From an uncultured Sphingomonas sp. (GTDB taxonomy: Bacteria; Pseudomonadota; Alphaproteobacteria; Sphingomonadales; Sphingomonadaceae), in the NCBI RefSeq assembly GCF_937871615.1, contig NZ_CALMPA010000051.1, positions 1 to 64,000 on the forward strand: a stretch of DNA of 64,000 bases, given 5' to 3'. Below, in pieces: positions 1 through 8,340 of the stretch (its first letter is position 1; each line of letters starts with the position of its first letter). The position numbers and the translations under genes were made by a program. The notes under the pieces were generated by a model that worked only from the letters and a program-made list of their open reading frames with translations, was not told the DNA's origin and did no database searches.

Positions 1-90
1 GGCGGCGGCGGGCGCGGCCTGCCGCGCGAGCGCCGGGCTGGCGAGCGTGGCGGCGATCAGGGCGAGCGGGGCGGCGATCCGAACTTTCAT
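1..90 (-). CDS. Partial secreted protein, N-terminus only
   Basis: Read leftward from an ATG at 88-90, 30 codons stay open to the window edge. They begin MKVRIAAPLALIAATLAS and continue PALA-RQAAPAAA, a typical Sec signal peptide with a PALA-type signal peptidase I site near residue 22. The mature protein lies outside the window, so its function cannot be told. It diverges from the DsbD-like gene at 138, and the 47 bases between the two starts must hold both promoters. A redox partner of the DsbD-like protein would fit the position, but nothing in these 30 residues supports that. Confidence 0.6.
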   Translation of the reverse strand, partial: MKVRIAAPLALIAATLASPALARQAAPAAA

Positions 91-137
91 CAACGGTCCT
101 TGGTGCAATAATTCACGGGCCACGGTATGTCCGCGCC

Positions 138-2165
138 ATGATGGCGAGGCAAGCGTGGTTGGGGTGGTTAGCCACCGTCATGGTCGGTCTGATGACACTG
201 GCGGCGATTCCCGCCGCCGCGCAGCCGCATGTCGCGATGCGTCTGGTGGCGGAAACCGCGCACCCCGCCGCCGGGCAGACGGTGACGCTGGCGTTCGATG
301 CGGCGCCGGAATCAGGCTGGCACGCTTATTGGCAGAATCCCGGTGACGCTGGCGTCGGCACGCGGCTTGAGTGGAAGCTGCCGGCGGGCGCGAGCGCGGG
401 CGAATTGCGCTATCCGGTGCCGCAGCGGCTGCTGATCGCGGGGCTGATGAACTATGTGTTCGAGCGACCGTTCGCGATGCTGGTCGATCTGAAGATTCCC
501 GCGGGCCTCGCAACGGGCACGAGGCTGCCGGTGAGCGTGAAGGCCGATTATCTGGTCTGCACCAACGATCTGTGCGTGCCTGAAACGCAGACGCTGGCGA
601 CGACGCTGACGGTGGGCGATGGCGCGGCTGATCCGGCGTTCAGGGCCAGGTTCGACGCATGGCGGCGCGCCCTGCCGCGCCCGCTCGGCGCCACCGCGAC
701 ATGGGCGGCGAGCGGCGGCACGTTCCGGCTCGGGGTGCCGTTCCCGGCGGATGCACCGGCACGCGATGTCTATTTCTACCCGCTCGAATCCGGTGCGGTG
801 GATTTCGCCGCTCCCCAGAAAGTGGCGCGCGAAGGCGATCGGCTGGTGGTCGAGACGAAGGCGGCGGCTAGCCCGGTGAGCGGTCGGATCGAGGGCGTAT
901 TGGCGACCGGCGACGGGCGCGGGCTGGCGGTCGTCGCCGAGCCGGGCGTGGTCGCGCCGATCGCGGGCGCGGCGGAGGGCAGCGCGTGGCTCGCGGCGCT
1001 GGCGGCATTCGGCGGGGCGGTGCTCGGCGGGCTGCTGCTCAACATCATGCCATGCGTCTTCCCGATTCTCAGCCTCAAGGCGCTCAGCCTCGCGCGCTCG
1101 GGCGAGACGGAAGCCACCGCGCGGCGCGAGGCATTGGCTTATGCGGCGGGCGTGATCCTCGTCTGCCTCGCGCTGGGCGGCACGTTGCTTGCGTTGCGCG
1201 CCGGCGGGGCGGCGGTCGGCTGGGCGTTCCAGTTGCAGGATCCGCGCGTGATTGGCCTGCTGCTGCTGCTGGTCGCGGGGATCGCGTTCAACCTCGCGGG
1301 GCTGTTCGAACTGCCCACGCCGCGCTTCGCCGCCGGCTCGGGCACCCCCGGCGCCTTCGCCACCGGCGCGCTCGCGGCGTTCGTGGCGACTCCCTGCAGC
1401 GGCCCCTTCATGGGCGCCGCCCTGGGCGCCGCCCTGGTGCTGCCGACGATCGCGGCGTTGCTGGTGTTCGGCGGGCTTGGGCTTGGCATCGCGCTGCCGT
1501 TCCTGCTGATCGGCTTCGTGCCCGCGCTGCGGCGGCGGTTACCCAAGCCGGGGGCGTGGATGGTGCGGATGCGGCGCATCCTGTCTGTGCCGATGTTCTT
1601 GACGGCACTGGCGCTAGGCTGGGTGGTCGGGCGACAGGCGGGAGCCGACGGGCTGATGCTCGCGCTCGGCGCGGTGTTGCTACTCGCGCTCGCCTTGTGG
1701 TGGACCGGGCGACGACAATTCGCTGGCGTCGACCGCGCATATTGGCCGGTGCTGGCGGCGGTGCCGCTTGCGTTCGTCGCGGTCGGGCTGTTGCGCCCGG
1801 CGACGGCTTCGCCAGTGGTGGCGATCGCCGGGGCGGAGCCGTTCAGCGAGGCGCGGCTCGCGGCGCTGCGCGGGGAAGGGCGCCCGGTGTTCGCCTATTT
1901 CACCGCCGACTGGTGCCTGACGTGCAAGGTCAACGAAAAGACCGCGATCGAAACGGAGCGGGTCGCCCGCGCCTTCGGCAAGGGCAAGGTCGCGGTGCTG
2001 GTCGGCGACTGGACCGACGGCAATCCCGCGATCGGCCGCTTTATCGAGGCGAACAACCGCGCCGGCGTGCCGCTCTATCTATGGTATGCTCCCGGCGCGC
2101 GTAGCCCGCGCGTGCTGCCGCAATTGCTGACGGCGGATATGCTCGCGGCGTTGCCCGCGGAATAG
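138..2165 (+). CDS. DsbD/ScsB-like protein-disulfide reductase
   Basis: A 675-residue inner-membrane protein that would carry electrons from cytoplasmic thioredoxin to periplasmic disulfide targets. A signal peptide (about 1-28, ending AAAQ) is followed by a periplasmic DsbD-like N domain with C141 and C146 in CTNDLC. A CcdA/DsbD-type membrane core spans about 285-570, with the redox cysteines in PCVFP (C306) and TPCSGPF (C420). The C-terminal thioredoxin domain has the motif WCLTC (C593 and C596). All three cysteine pairs expected for the electron relay are present. The arrangement and the VPE motif after the N-domain pair are more like the ScsB branch than E. coli DsbD. The start is one of two adjacent ATGs (138 or 141). 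I am confident of the family, less of the substrate. Confidence 0.9.
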   Translation: MMARQAWLGWLATVMVGLMTLAAIPAAAQPHVAMRLVAETAHPAAGQTVTLAFDAAPESGWHAYWQNPGDAGVGTRLEWKLPAGASAGELRYPVPQRLLIAGLMNYVFERPFAMLVDLKIPAGLATGTRLPVSVKADYLVCTNDLCVPETQTLATTLTVGDGAADPAFRARFDAWRRALPRPLGATATWAASGGTFRLGVPFPADAPARDVYFYPLESGAVDFAAPQKVAREGDRLVVETKAAASPVSGRIEGVLATGDGRGLAVVAEPGVVAPIAGAAEGSAWLAALAAFGGAVLGGLLLNIMPCVFPILSLKALSLARSGETEATARREALAYAAGVILVCLALGGTLLALRAGGAAVGWAFQLQDPRVIGLLLLLVAGIAFNLAGLFELPTPRFAAGSGTPGAFATGALAAFVATPCSGPFMGAALGAALVLPTIAALLVFGGLGLGIALPFLLIGFVPALRRRLPKPGAWMVRMRRILSVPMFLTALALGWVVGRQAGADGLMLALGAVLLLALALWWTGRRQFAGVDRAYWPVLAAVPLAFVAVGLLRPATASPVVAIAGAEPFSEARLAALRGEGRPVFAYFTADWCLTCKVNEKTAIETERVARAFGKGKVAVLVGDWTDGNPAIGRFIEANNRAGVPLYLWYAPGARSPRVLPQLLTADMLAALPAE

Positions 2166-2170
2166 CGCAT

Positions 2171-2920
2171 TCAGGCGACCGCTTCATCCTCCGGCAACAG
2201 CGCCCAGCCGCGCGGGCCGAGTATCTCCAGCGGGCGATAGCGCGTCTTATATTCCATCCGGGGTGAGCCTTTCACCCAATAACCGAGATAGACATAGGGG
2301 AGTGCGGCGGCGCGCGCGCGCAGGATGTGATCGAGGATGATGAGATTGCCCAGGCCGGGCCGTTCCTCAAGATCGGGGGCGAAGAAGCTGTAGATCATCG
2401 ACAGCCCGTCCGCCTGCCGATCGGTGAGGCAGGCGCCGACGAGGCGGCCCTGCGCGCCGTTCACCGAAGGCTCGCGATATTCCACGATCACCGAATTGAC
2501 CGGCGATTGCTCGATCATGTCGGCATAATCGGTCTCGTCCATCCCGGCCATGCCGCCGCCGGGGTGCCGCGCCGCGAGATAACGGCGGAGCAATTGATAT
2601 TGCTCGTCGGTCGCCCATGGGCGGCACGCGGTAACCTCCAGATCCGAATGGCGGCGGATCAGCTTGCGTTGCGATGCATTGGCCTGAAAATCATGCGCCA
2701 CCACCCGCACTGATATGCACGCCGTGCATCCCGCGCACGATGGGCGATAGGCGACAGACTGGCTGCGCCGGAAACCGATTCGGCCAAGCGCGTCGTTAAG
2801 CTCCCCGGCGTGTGGGCCGGTCAGTTCGGTGAATACTTTGCGCTCCTGCCGGTCAGGCAGATAGGGGCAGGGCGCCGGGCTGGTCACGAAGAAGCGTGGA
2901 AAGCGGAATGGCGCGGTCAC
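2171..2920 (-). CDS. bpt: Aspartate/glutamate leucyltransferase (Bpt)
   Basis: A 249-residue cytoplasmic aminoacyl-tRNA-protein transferase. In the bacterial Bpt family it transfers Leu from Leu-tRNA to N-terminal Asp or Glu, marking proteins for ClpS/ClpAP in the N-degron pathway. The N-terminal ATE_N region shows [17 protein letters not shown] and the cysteine cluster [16 protein letters not shown], matching the ATE1-like zinc/cysteine signature. The C-terminal acyltransferase-fold half has [20 protein letters not shown], near-diagnostic for the family. Length is as expected. It faces the DsbD-like gene tail to tail, 5 bases apart. Upstream is ilvA on the same strand, but a strong terminator separates them, so bpt probably has its own promoter at 2921-2992. 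Confidence 0.95.
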   Translation of the reverse strand: MTAPFRFPRFFVTSPAPCPYLPDRQERKVFTELTGPHAGELNDALGRIGFRRSQSVAYRPSCAGCTACISVRVVAHDFQANASQRKLIRRHSDLEVTACRPWATDEQYQLLRRYLAARHPGGGMAGMDETDYADMIEQSPVNSVIVEYREPSVNGAQGRLVGACLTDRQADGLSMIYSFFAPDLEERPGLGNLIILDHILRARAAALPYVYLGYWVKGSPRMEYKTRYRPLEILGPRGWALLPEDEAVA

Positions 2921-2992
2921 CGACGATATCCTTCTGCCCGGCGCGCGGGTTCGCGCCTTGTCGACAGGATATGAATCCTCCGCCCAATCGTG

Positions 2993-3027
2993 AAAAGCGC
3001 GTTAACCACGAATAGAGGTTAACGCGC
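2993..3027 (-). terminator. Intrinsic terminator downstream of ilvA
   Basis: A perfect 11-base inverted repeat, 2997-3007 and 3017-3027 (GCGCGTTAACC with its complement), has a 9-base loop. Read leftward it is followed by TTTT (2996-2993). It lies 29 bases past the ilvA stop, so it most likely ends ilvA transcription. On the plus strand no T run follows. The GTTAAC cores resemble CtrA half-sites, but their spacing is wrong for a CtrA box. Confidence 0.8.
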
Positions 3028-3055
3028 CCGTGCCCGCCATTCCAGTGGGGGAAAA

Positions 3056-4300
3056 TCAGGCGGGTTCGACCTGGCTCACCTCATATCCGGTGTCGCGCAG
3101 CGCGGCCATCAGCCGGTTCAGATGATCGCGATCGCGCGCCTCGCATTCGATTTCGGCGATCAGTCCCTTGGCCGGCAGCGACGTGAACACGCGCTGGTGA
3201 TAGACCTCGATGATGTTGACGCGCTGTTCGTCGAAGATCCGCGCGACATTGTATAGCGAGCCGGGCTGATCCTGCAGCCGGATGCGCAGCCGCGCGAGCC
3301 GGCCCGAGCGGGCGAGATCGCGCAGCAGCACGTTGGCGAGCAGGCGGGTGTCGATATTGCCCCCGCACAGCACCACGCCCACCGTCTTACCACGGAAACG
3401 CTCACGATGTTGCAGCAGCGCGGCGAGCCCGGCGGCGCCGGCCCCTTCCACCACCGTCTTCTCGATCTGGAGCAGCAGGCTGACCGCTTCCTCCAGGCTG
3501 CGTTCGGAGACGAGCACGATATCGTCGACCAGCGCCTTCACCATGCGCGCGGTGATGCCGCCCGGCTCCTTCACCGCAATGCCCTCCGCCAGCGTATCGC
3601 CGGCACAGGGAAGATTGGTGTGATGAATGCGATTGTACATCGAAGGGAACAATTCCGCCTGCACCCCGATCACCTCCACCGGGCGGGATGCGGCGGCGGC
3701 AACCGTCGCCATCCCGGAAATCAGGCCGCCGCCGCCGATCGGGGTGATGAAGGTGTCGATCTCCGGCACATCCTCCAGCATCTCCAGCGCGACGGTGCCT
3801 TGCCCGGCGATCACGCGCGGATCGTCGAACGGGTGGATGAAGGTATAGCCGTCGCGGGCTTCGAGGGTGCGGGCGTGGGCGTAGGCGGCGTCGAACGTGT
3901 CGCCTTCCAGCACGACAGTTGCGCCATGGCCCTGTGTTTGGGTGACCTTCACGATCGGCGTGGTCGTCGGCATGACGATCGTGGCGGGCACGCCGAGCCG
4001 GTTCGCGTGATAGGCGAGGCCCTGCGCGTGATTGCCCGCGGACGCCGCGATCACGCCGCGCGCCTTCGCCTCGTCCGACAACTGGAGCAGGGTGTTGAGC
4101 GCGCCGCGCTCCTTATAGGCCGCCGTGAACTGAAGATTCTCGAACTTCAGATAGATGGTGGCGCCGATCATCTGGGAAAGCGTGCGGCTAATCAGCGTTG
4201 GCGTGCGCACGATCGAATCGCGAATCCGCATGTGCGCGGCACGCACGTCCTCGATAGTGACGGGAAGGGACTCGTTGTTCGTGGCAAGACTGGCCAACAT
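3056..4300 (-). CDS. ilvA: Threonine ammonia-lyase with C-terminal ACT domain
   Basis: A PLP enzyme of 414 residues that converts threonine to 2-oxobutyrate and ammonia, the first step to isoleucine. The fold-type II domain occupies about 20-325. The PLP lysine is in FTAAYKERGALN, the Asn/His-bearing segment is AASAGNHAQG, and the phosphate-binding loop is TPIGGGGLISG. A single ACT-like domain fills about 335-414 (RLQDQPGSLYNVARIF). The roughly 410-residue length with one short ACT domain is the form common in alphaproteobacteria, not the 514-residue E. coli IlvA. It is followed by a terminator and is probably monocistronic. Serine deamination as a side activity is known for the family. Confidence 0.93.
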   Translation of the reverse strand: MLASLATNNESLPVTIEDVRAAHMRIRDSIVRTPTLISRTLSQMIGATIYLKFENLQFTAAYKERGALNTLLQLSDEAKARGVIAASAGNHAQGLAYHANRLGVPATIVMPTTTPIVKVTQTQGHGATVVLEGDTFDAAYAHARTLEARDGYTFIHPFDDPRVIAGQGTVALEMLEDVPEIDTFITPIGGGGLISGMATVAAAASRPVEVIGVQAELFPSMYNRIHHTNLPCAGDTLAEGIAVKEPGGITARMVKALVDDIVLVSERSLEEAVSLLLQIEKTVVEGAGAAGLAALLQHRERFRGKTVGVVLCGGNIDTRLLANVLLRDLARSGRLARLRIRLQDQPGSLYNVARIFDEQRVNIIEVYHQRVFTSLPAKGLIAEIECEARDRDHLNRLMAALRDTGYEVSQVEPA

Positions 4301-4422
4301 AACCTCCGTTCACGCTGATCTACTGGCGGCAACGCCATGTATCCCGGCCGGGGAAACGACCGATCGGAACACGCCCGCCGCCTAGACCATCTAGCGCGCC
4401 GTGGAAACTGCGCCTAATCGAC

Positions 4423-5268
4423 GTGCCCATGAGGATCGCATTCATCGGCACCGGCGTCATGGGCGCCCCGATGGCCGGGCATCTCGCCCGCGCCGGACAC
4501 GAGGTCATCGTCTATAACCGCACGCGCCACAAGGCGGAGGCGACCGGGCTGCGCGTCGCCGACACGCCCGCCGCCGCCGCAACGGGCGCGGACGCGGTGG
4601 TCGCCTGCGTCGGCAATGACGGCGATCTGGAACAGGTGACGCTGGGCGCCGACGGTGCCTTCGCCGCGATGCGCGACGACGCGGTGTTCATCGACCACAC
4701 CACCGTTTCCGCCGATATCGCGCGGCGGCTGGCGGCGGCGCGCGCGCTATGCGTCGATGCGCCCGTTTCCGGCGGGCAGGCGGGCGCGGAGAAGGGCCAG
4801 CTTTCGATCATGTGCGGCGGCAGCGACGCCGCGATGGCGAAGGCGCGACCGATCATGGAGCCTTATGCCGCGCGCATCGTCCATGTCGGCACAGCGGGCG
4901 CGGGGCAGCAGACCAAGATGGTCAACCAGATCTGCATCGCCGGGGTGGTGCAGGGGCTGAGCGAGGCGTTGCGCTTCGCCCAGGCGAGCGGGCTTGATCT
5001 CGACAAGGTGTTCGAGGCGGTATCCGGCGGCGCGGCGCAGAGCTGGCAGATGGTAAACCGCTGGGGGACGATGGCGAAGGACGAATTCGATTTCGGCTTC
5101 GCGATAGACTGGATGCGCAAGGATCTGGGCCTCGCGCTCGACGAGGCGAAGCGGTGCGGCGCGGTGCTGCCGGTCGCCGCGCTGGTCGATCAATTCTATG
5201 CCGAGGTGCAGAAGATGGGTGGCGGGCGACAGGATACCAGCGCGCTGGTGCGGCGGTTGCCGAAGTGA
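4423..5268 (+). CDS. NAD(P)-dependent 3-hydroxyisobutyrate dehydrogenase-family oxidoreductase
   Basis: A 281-residue beta-hydroxyacid dehydrogenase. The N-terminal Rossmann motif is FIGTGVMGAPMAGHLARAGH, the substrate-binding motif is DAPVSGGQAGAEKG (about 110-123), and the catalytic lysine sits in GAGQQTKMVNQ. The helical C-terminal domain contains the expected DFGFAIDWMRKDLGLA segment. Relatives act on 3-hydroxyisobutyrate, tartronate semialdehyde or succinic semialdehyde, and the sequence alone does not choose between them. Starts at 4423 and 4429 are both possible; the shorter gives the usual N-terminus MRIAFIG. The stop overlaps the GTG start of the amidohydrolase (GTGA, 5265-5268), so the two are translationally coupled. 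Confidence 0.88.
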   Translation: MPMRIAFIGTGVMGAPMAGHLARAGHEVIVYNRTRHKAEATGLRVADTPAAAATGADAVVACVGNDGDLEQVTLGADGAFAAMRDDAVFIDHTTVSADIARRLAAARALCVDAPVSGGQAGAEKGQLSIMCGGSDAAMAKARPIMEPYAARIVHVGTAGAGQQTKMVNQICIAGVVQGLSEALRFAQASGLDLDKVFEAVSGGAAQSWQMVNRWGTMAKDEFDFGFAIDWMRKDLGLALDEAKRCGAVLPVAALVDQFYAEVQKMGGGRQDTSALVRRLPK

Positions 5269-6935
5269 GGGGGGCATTGCTGGCGGCGGTCGCCGCGCTT
5301 CTCCCCGTGCCGGCGCTTGCCGATGCGCTGATCGACAATGTGCAGGGCATCACGCTCGATCGAAGCGGGCAGGTCACGCGGTTCAAGGCGATCGTGATCG
5401 ACAAGGACGGCAAGGTCGTCCGCCTCGTCCCCGTCAACGAAGTGCCGCACAAGCCGACGAAGAAGGATCCCGGCCCGCGCTATGATTGGCGCACGGACAT
5501 GAAGGGCAAGGTGTTGCTGCCCGGCTTCATCGACGCGCACGGCCATGTCGAGCAACTGGGCTTCGCGGCGATGTCGCTCGATCTGTCGGACACGAAATCG
5601 CTCGATGAGGCGAAGGCGAAGATCGCGGCCTATATCGCCGCCAATCCCGATCGGAAGTGGATCATCGGGCGTGGCTGGAATCAGGAGAAATGGGGGCTGG
5701 GGCGCTTCCCCACCGCCGCCGATCTCGATCCCGTATCGGGCGATCATCCGGTGTGGCTGGAGCGTGCCGACAGCCATGCCGGCTGGGCGAACAGCGCGGC
5801 GATGCGCGAGGCGGGCGTCACCGTCGCCACCGCGGCACCAGCGGGCGGGCGGATCGAGAAAGGCGCGGGCGGCCAGCCCGCTGGCGTGTTCGTCGATGCC
5901 GCGACACAGCTTGTCGCGAAGGCGATCGCGCCGCCTTTGCCCAAGGAACGCGATGCCGCCTTCCTCGCCGCGCAACAGGTGTTGCTTGGCTATGGCGTCA
6001 CCGCGATCGCGGACATGGGGACGACGCTGGACGACTGGCTCAGCTATCGCCGCATGGCCGATATCGGCGCCATGCGCATCCGCGTGATGAGCTATGCGCG
6101 CGGCATGGAGACGGCGAGCCGCGTCGGCGGCAAGGGGCCGACGCCGTGGCTATATGGCGATCGGCTGCGGATGGGGGGCGTGAAAATCTACGCCGATGGC
6201 GCGCTGGGATCGCGCGGCGCGTGGCTGAAGGCGCCTTATGCCGATGCGCCGGGCCAGTCCGGCCTTGGCTTCAACAGCGACGCGCAATTGCAGAACCAGA
6301 TGAGCCGCGCCGCGATGGACGGGTTTCAGGTCGCGGTTCATGCGATCGGCGATCGCGCCAACGCCCAGGTGCTGGATGCGATTCAGGCGCTGTCGGACAC
6401 TTATACCGGCGATCGCCGCTGGCGCATCGAGCACGCCCAGATCGTCGCATCGGACGATCTGCCGCGCTTCGGGCATTTCGGCACGATCGCCTCGATGCAA
6501 CCGACGCACCAGACGAGCGATCGCACGATGGCGGAGGCGCGGCTCGGCCCTGAGCGGCTGGCGGGCGCCTATGCGTGGAAATCCATGCTGGCGAACGGAT
6601 CGAAGCTCGCCTTCGGTTCCGACACGCCGGTCGAGCGGCCCGATCCATGGGCTGGCTGGGCCGCAGCGTTCACACGGCAGGACGCCGACGGCCAGCCCTA
6701 TGGCGGCTGGCACCCCGAGGAGGCGGTGACGCGCGAACAGGCGTGGTGGGCCTATACCGGCGGCGCTGCCTATGCCGCCTTCGCCGAGAACAAATTCGGC
6801 ATCCTCGCACCCGGCCAGCGCGCCGATTTCATCATCGTCGATCGCGATCCGCTCAACGCCAGCGCGAGCGAATTGCGCAAGACGGTGGTGGAGCAGACAT
6901 GGATCGGCGGCGAGAAGGTGTGGGAGCGGAAATAG
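5265..6935 (+). CDS. Secreted amidohydrolase, YtcJ/amidohydrolase-3 family
   Basis: A 556-residue metal-dependent hydrolase. The best start is the GTG at 5265 that overlaps the upstream stop, because it begins directly with a signal peptide (hydrophobic GALLAAVAALLPVPALA, cut about residue 19). The frame is open farther upstream, but that part is antisense-like in composition. Metal and active-site elements of the family are visible: GFIDAHGHV near the start of the barrel, KIYADGALGSRGAWLK, HAIGDRAN, WRIEHAQ and FGSDTPVE. The C-terminus has the small beta-sandwich segment FGILAPGQRADFIIVDRDPL. Substrate is unknown; relatives are N-acyl or imide hydrolases. Coupling to the dehydrogenase suggests a shared catabolic step, although the signal peptide puts this enzyme outside the cytoplasm. 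Confidence 0.85.
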   Translation: MRGALLAAVAALLPVPALADALIDNVQGITLDRSGQVTRFKAIVIDKDGKVVRLVPVNEVPHKPTKKDPGPRYDWRTDMKGKVLLPGFIDAHGHVEQLGFAAMSLDLSDTKSLDEAKAKIAAYIAANPDRKWIIGRGWNQEKWGLGRFPTAADLDPVSGDHPVWLERADSHAGWANSAAMREAGVTVATAAPAGGRIEKGAGGQPAGVFVDAATQLVAKAIAPPLPKERDAAFLAAQQVLLGYGVTAIADMGTTLDDWLSYRRMADIGAMRIRVMSYARGMETASRVGGKGPTPWLYGDRLRMGGVKIYADGALGSRGAWLKAPYADAPGQSGLGFNSDAQLQNQMSRAAMDGFQVAVHAIGDRANAQVLDAIQALSDTYTGDRRWRIEHAQIVASDDLPRFGHFGTIASMQPTHQTSDRTMAEARLGPERLAGAYAWKSMLANGSKLAFGSDTPVERPDPWAGWAAAFTRQDADGQPYGGWHPEEAVTREQAWWAYTGGAAYAAFAENKFGILAPGQRADFIIVDRDPLNASASELRKTVVEQTWIGGEKVWERK

Positions 6936-6995
6936 GGGGGCACGGATAGCTCGCCGCGCTCTTTCGGGAAAAGCGCGCATCGTGTACCGGCGGCT

Positions 6996-7346
6996 ATGTT
7001 CCACCTCGCGGTAAAAGCGGCGATCTCGGGCATTCTCGTTGCCGTCGCCTCGACATTGGCGAAGCGCTATCCCGGCTTCGGGGCGCTGATCGCCTCGCTG
7101 CCGCTGGTTTCGGTTCTCGGCATGATGTGGTTGTGGAACGACAGGCCCGATGCGGAGAATATGGCGGCGCATGTCGGGGCGACCTTCTGGTTCGTGCTGC
7201 CTTCGCTGCCGATGTTCCTGCTGATCCCCGTGCTGCTGCGGCATGGCATCGGTTTCTGGCCCGCGCTGATCGCCGGATGCGGGCTTACGATCGCGCTCTA
7301 TCTCGCGATGACATGGGCAGGCCCGCGCTTCGGCTTGCAACTCTGA
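6996..7346 (+). CDS. DUF3147 family membrane protein
   Basis: A 116-residue integral membrane protein with about four hydrophobic segments (around 5-20, 30-47, 62-82 and 88-108). The pattern STLAKRYPGFGALIASLPLVS and the closing GPRFGLQL match the DUF3147 family, whose function is not established. It stands alone between the amidohydrolase gene and aguB, with 60 bases on each side. The start ATG at 6996 is the first in frame after the amidohydrolase stop. Confidence 0.75.
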   Translation: MFHLAVKAAISGILVAVASTLAKRYPGFGALIASLPLVSVLGMMWLWNDRPDAENMAAHVGATFWFVLPSLPMFLLIPVLLRHGIGFWPALIAGCGLTIALYLAMTWAGPRFGLQL

Positions 7347-7407
7347 GCGGCGGACGATCATTGCCACGCCATTGGCGCAGCCCCGCACTTCGCCTACATG
7401 CGCGCGC

Positions 7408-8256
7408 ATGACCGAAATCACCGTCGCCGCGCTGCAACTCGCCTTCTCCGATGATCTGGAGGGCAATATCGCCAACGTCTCCCGCCTTGTCCGCGAGGCG
7501 GCGGCGAAGGGCGCGCAGGTGATCCTGCCGCCCGAATTGTTCGAGGGCGAATATTTCTGCCGCGTCGAGGATGAGGGGCTGTTCGCCAATGCCAAGCCCG
7601 TGGGCGAGCATCGCGCGGTGGCCGCGATGCAGGCGCTCGCCGCCGAGTTGAAGGTGTGGATTCCCACCAGCTTCTTCGAGGCGGATGGCCCGCATCATTA
7701 CAATAGCCTCGCGATGGTCAATCCCGACGGCAAGGTCGCTGGCGTCTATCGCAAGAGCCATATCCCGGATGGGCCGGGTTATGAGGAGAAATTCTATTTC
7801 CGCCCCGGCAATACCGGGTTCAAGGTGTGGGACGGGCCGGGCGCGAAGCTGGGCATCGGTATCTGCTGGGATCAATGGTATCCCGAAACCGCGCGCGCGC
7901 TGATGCTGATAGGCGCGGAACTGCTGTTCTACCCCACCGCGATCGGCAACGAGCCGCATGACGAGGGGCTGGATACCGCGCGGCTGTGGCGCCGCGCGAT
8001 GATCGGCCATGCGGTGTCGAACGTCGTGCCGGTGATCGCGGCCAACCGTGTCGGCACCGAGCACGGCCAGACCTTCTACGGCACCAGCTTCATCTGCGAC
8101 GAGCGCGGCGATATTCTCGCCGAACTCGATCGCGCGGAGGAGGGCGTGATCGCCGCGACGCTCGATCTCGATCGCGTCAAGCGCCACCGCGCCGCCTTCG
8201 GCTTCTTCCGCGATCGCCGGCCGGAATTGTACGGGCGGCTGGTGCACGACATCTAG
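7408..8256 (+). CDS. aguB: N-carbamoylputrescine amidase
   Basis: A 282-residue cytoplasmic enzyme of the nitrilase superfamily that hydrolyses N-carbamoylputrescine to putrescine, CO2 and ammonia. The catalytic triad is visible: Glu in LPPELFEGEYF, Lys in YRKSHIPDGPGYEEKFYF and Cys in GIGICWDQWYPE. The tail RRPELYGRL is typical of AguB. I chose the ATG at 7408 (MTEITVAALQL) because the conserved domain starts right there. The preceding enzyme, agmatine deiminase, is encoded at 10357 on the other strand, so the pathway is nearby but not one operon. No arginine decarboxylase gene is in the window. Confidence 0.93.
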   Translation: MTEITVAALQLAFSDDLEGNIANVSRLVREAAAKGAQVILPPELFEGEYFCRVEDEGLFANAKPVGEHRAVAAMQALAAELKVWIPTSFFEADGPHHYNSLAMVNPDGKVAGVYRKSHIPDGPGYEEKFYFRPGNTGFKVWDGPGAKLGIGICWDQWYPETARALMLIGAELLFYPTAIGNEPHDEGLDTARLWRRAMIGHAVSNVVPVIAANRVGTEHGQTFYGTSFICDERGDILAELDRAEEGVIAATLDLDRVKRHRAAFGFFRDRRPELYGRLVHDI

Positions 8257-8340
8257 GGTTGATCGAGCAATCGTTCCGGCGCGTTTCGGTGCGCCGAACA
8301 CGCTGTCGCTCAGGTCGCTTTTCTGGCACTTTCGTGGGCG

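Noticed and set aside
2997-3027. GTTAACC and GGTTAAC as a CtrA binding site
   Set aside because: The two TTAA cores are 13 bases apart, not 7, and the arms form a perfect 11-base stem followed by T's on the leftward strand, a better fit for the ilvA terminator.
8257-8340. Weak GGCGC inverted repeat after aguB as a terminator
   Set aside because: The stem is short and broken and no T run follows; not reported as a feature.
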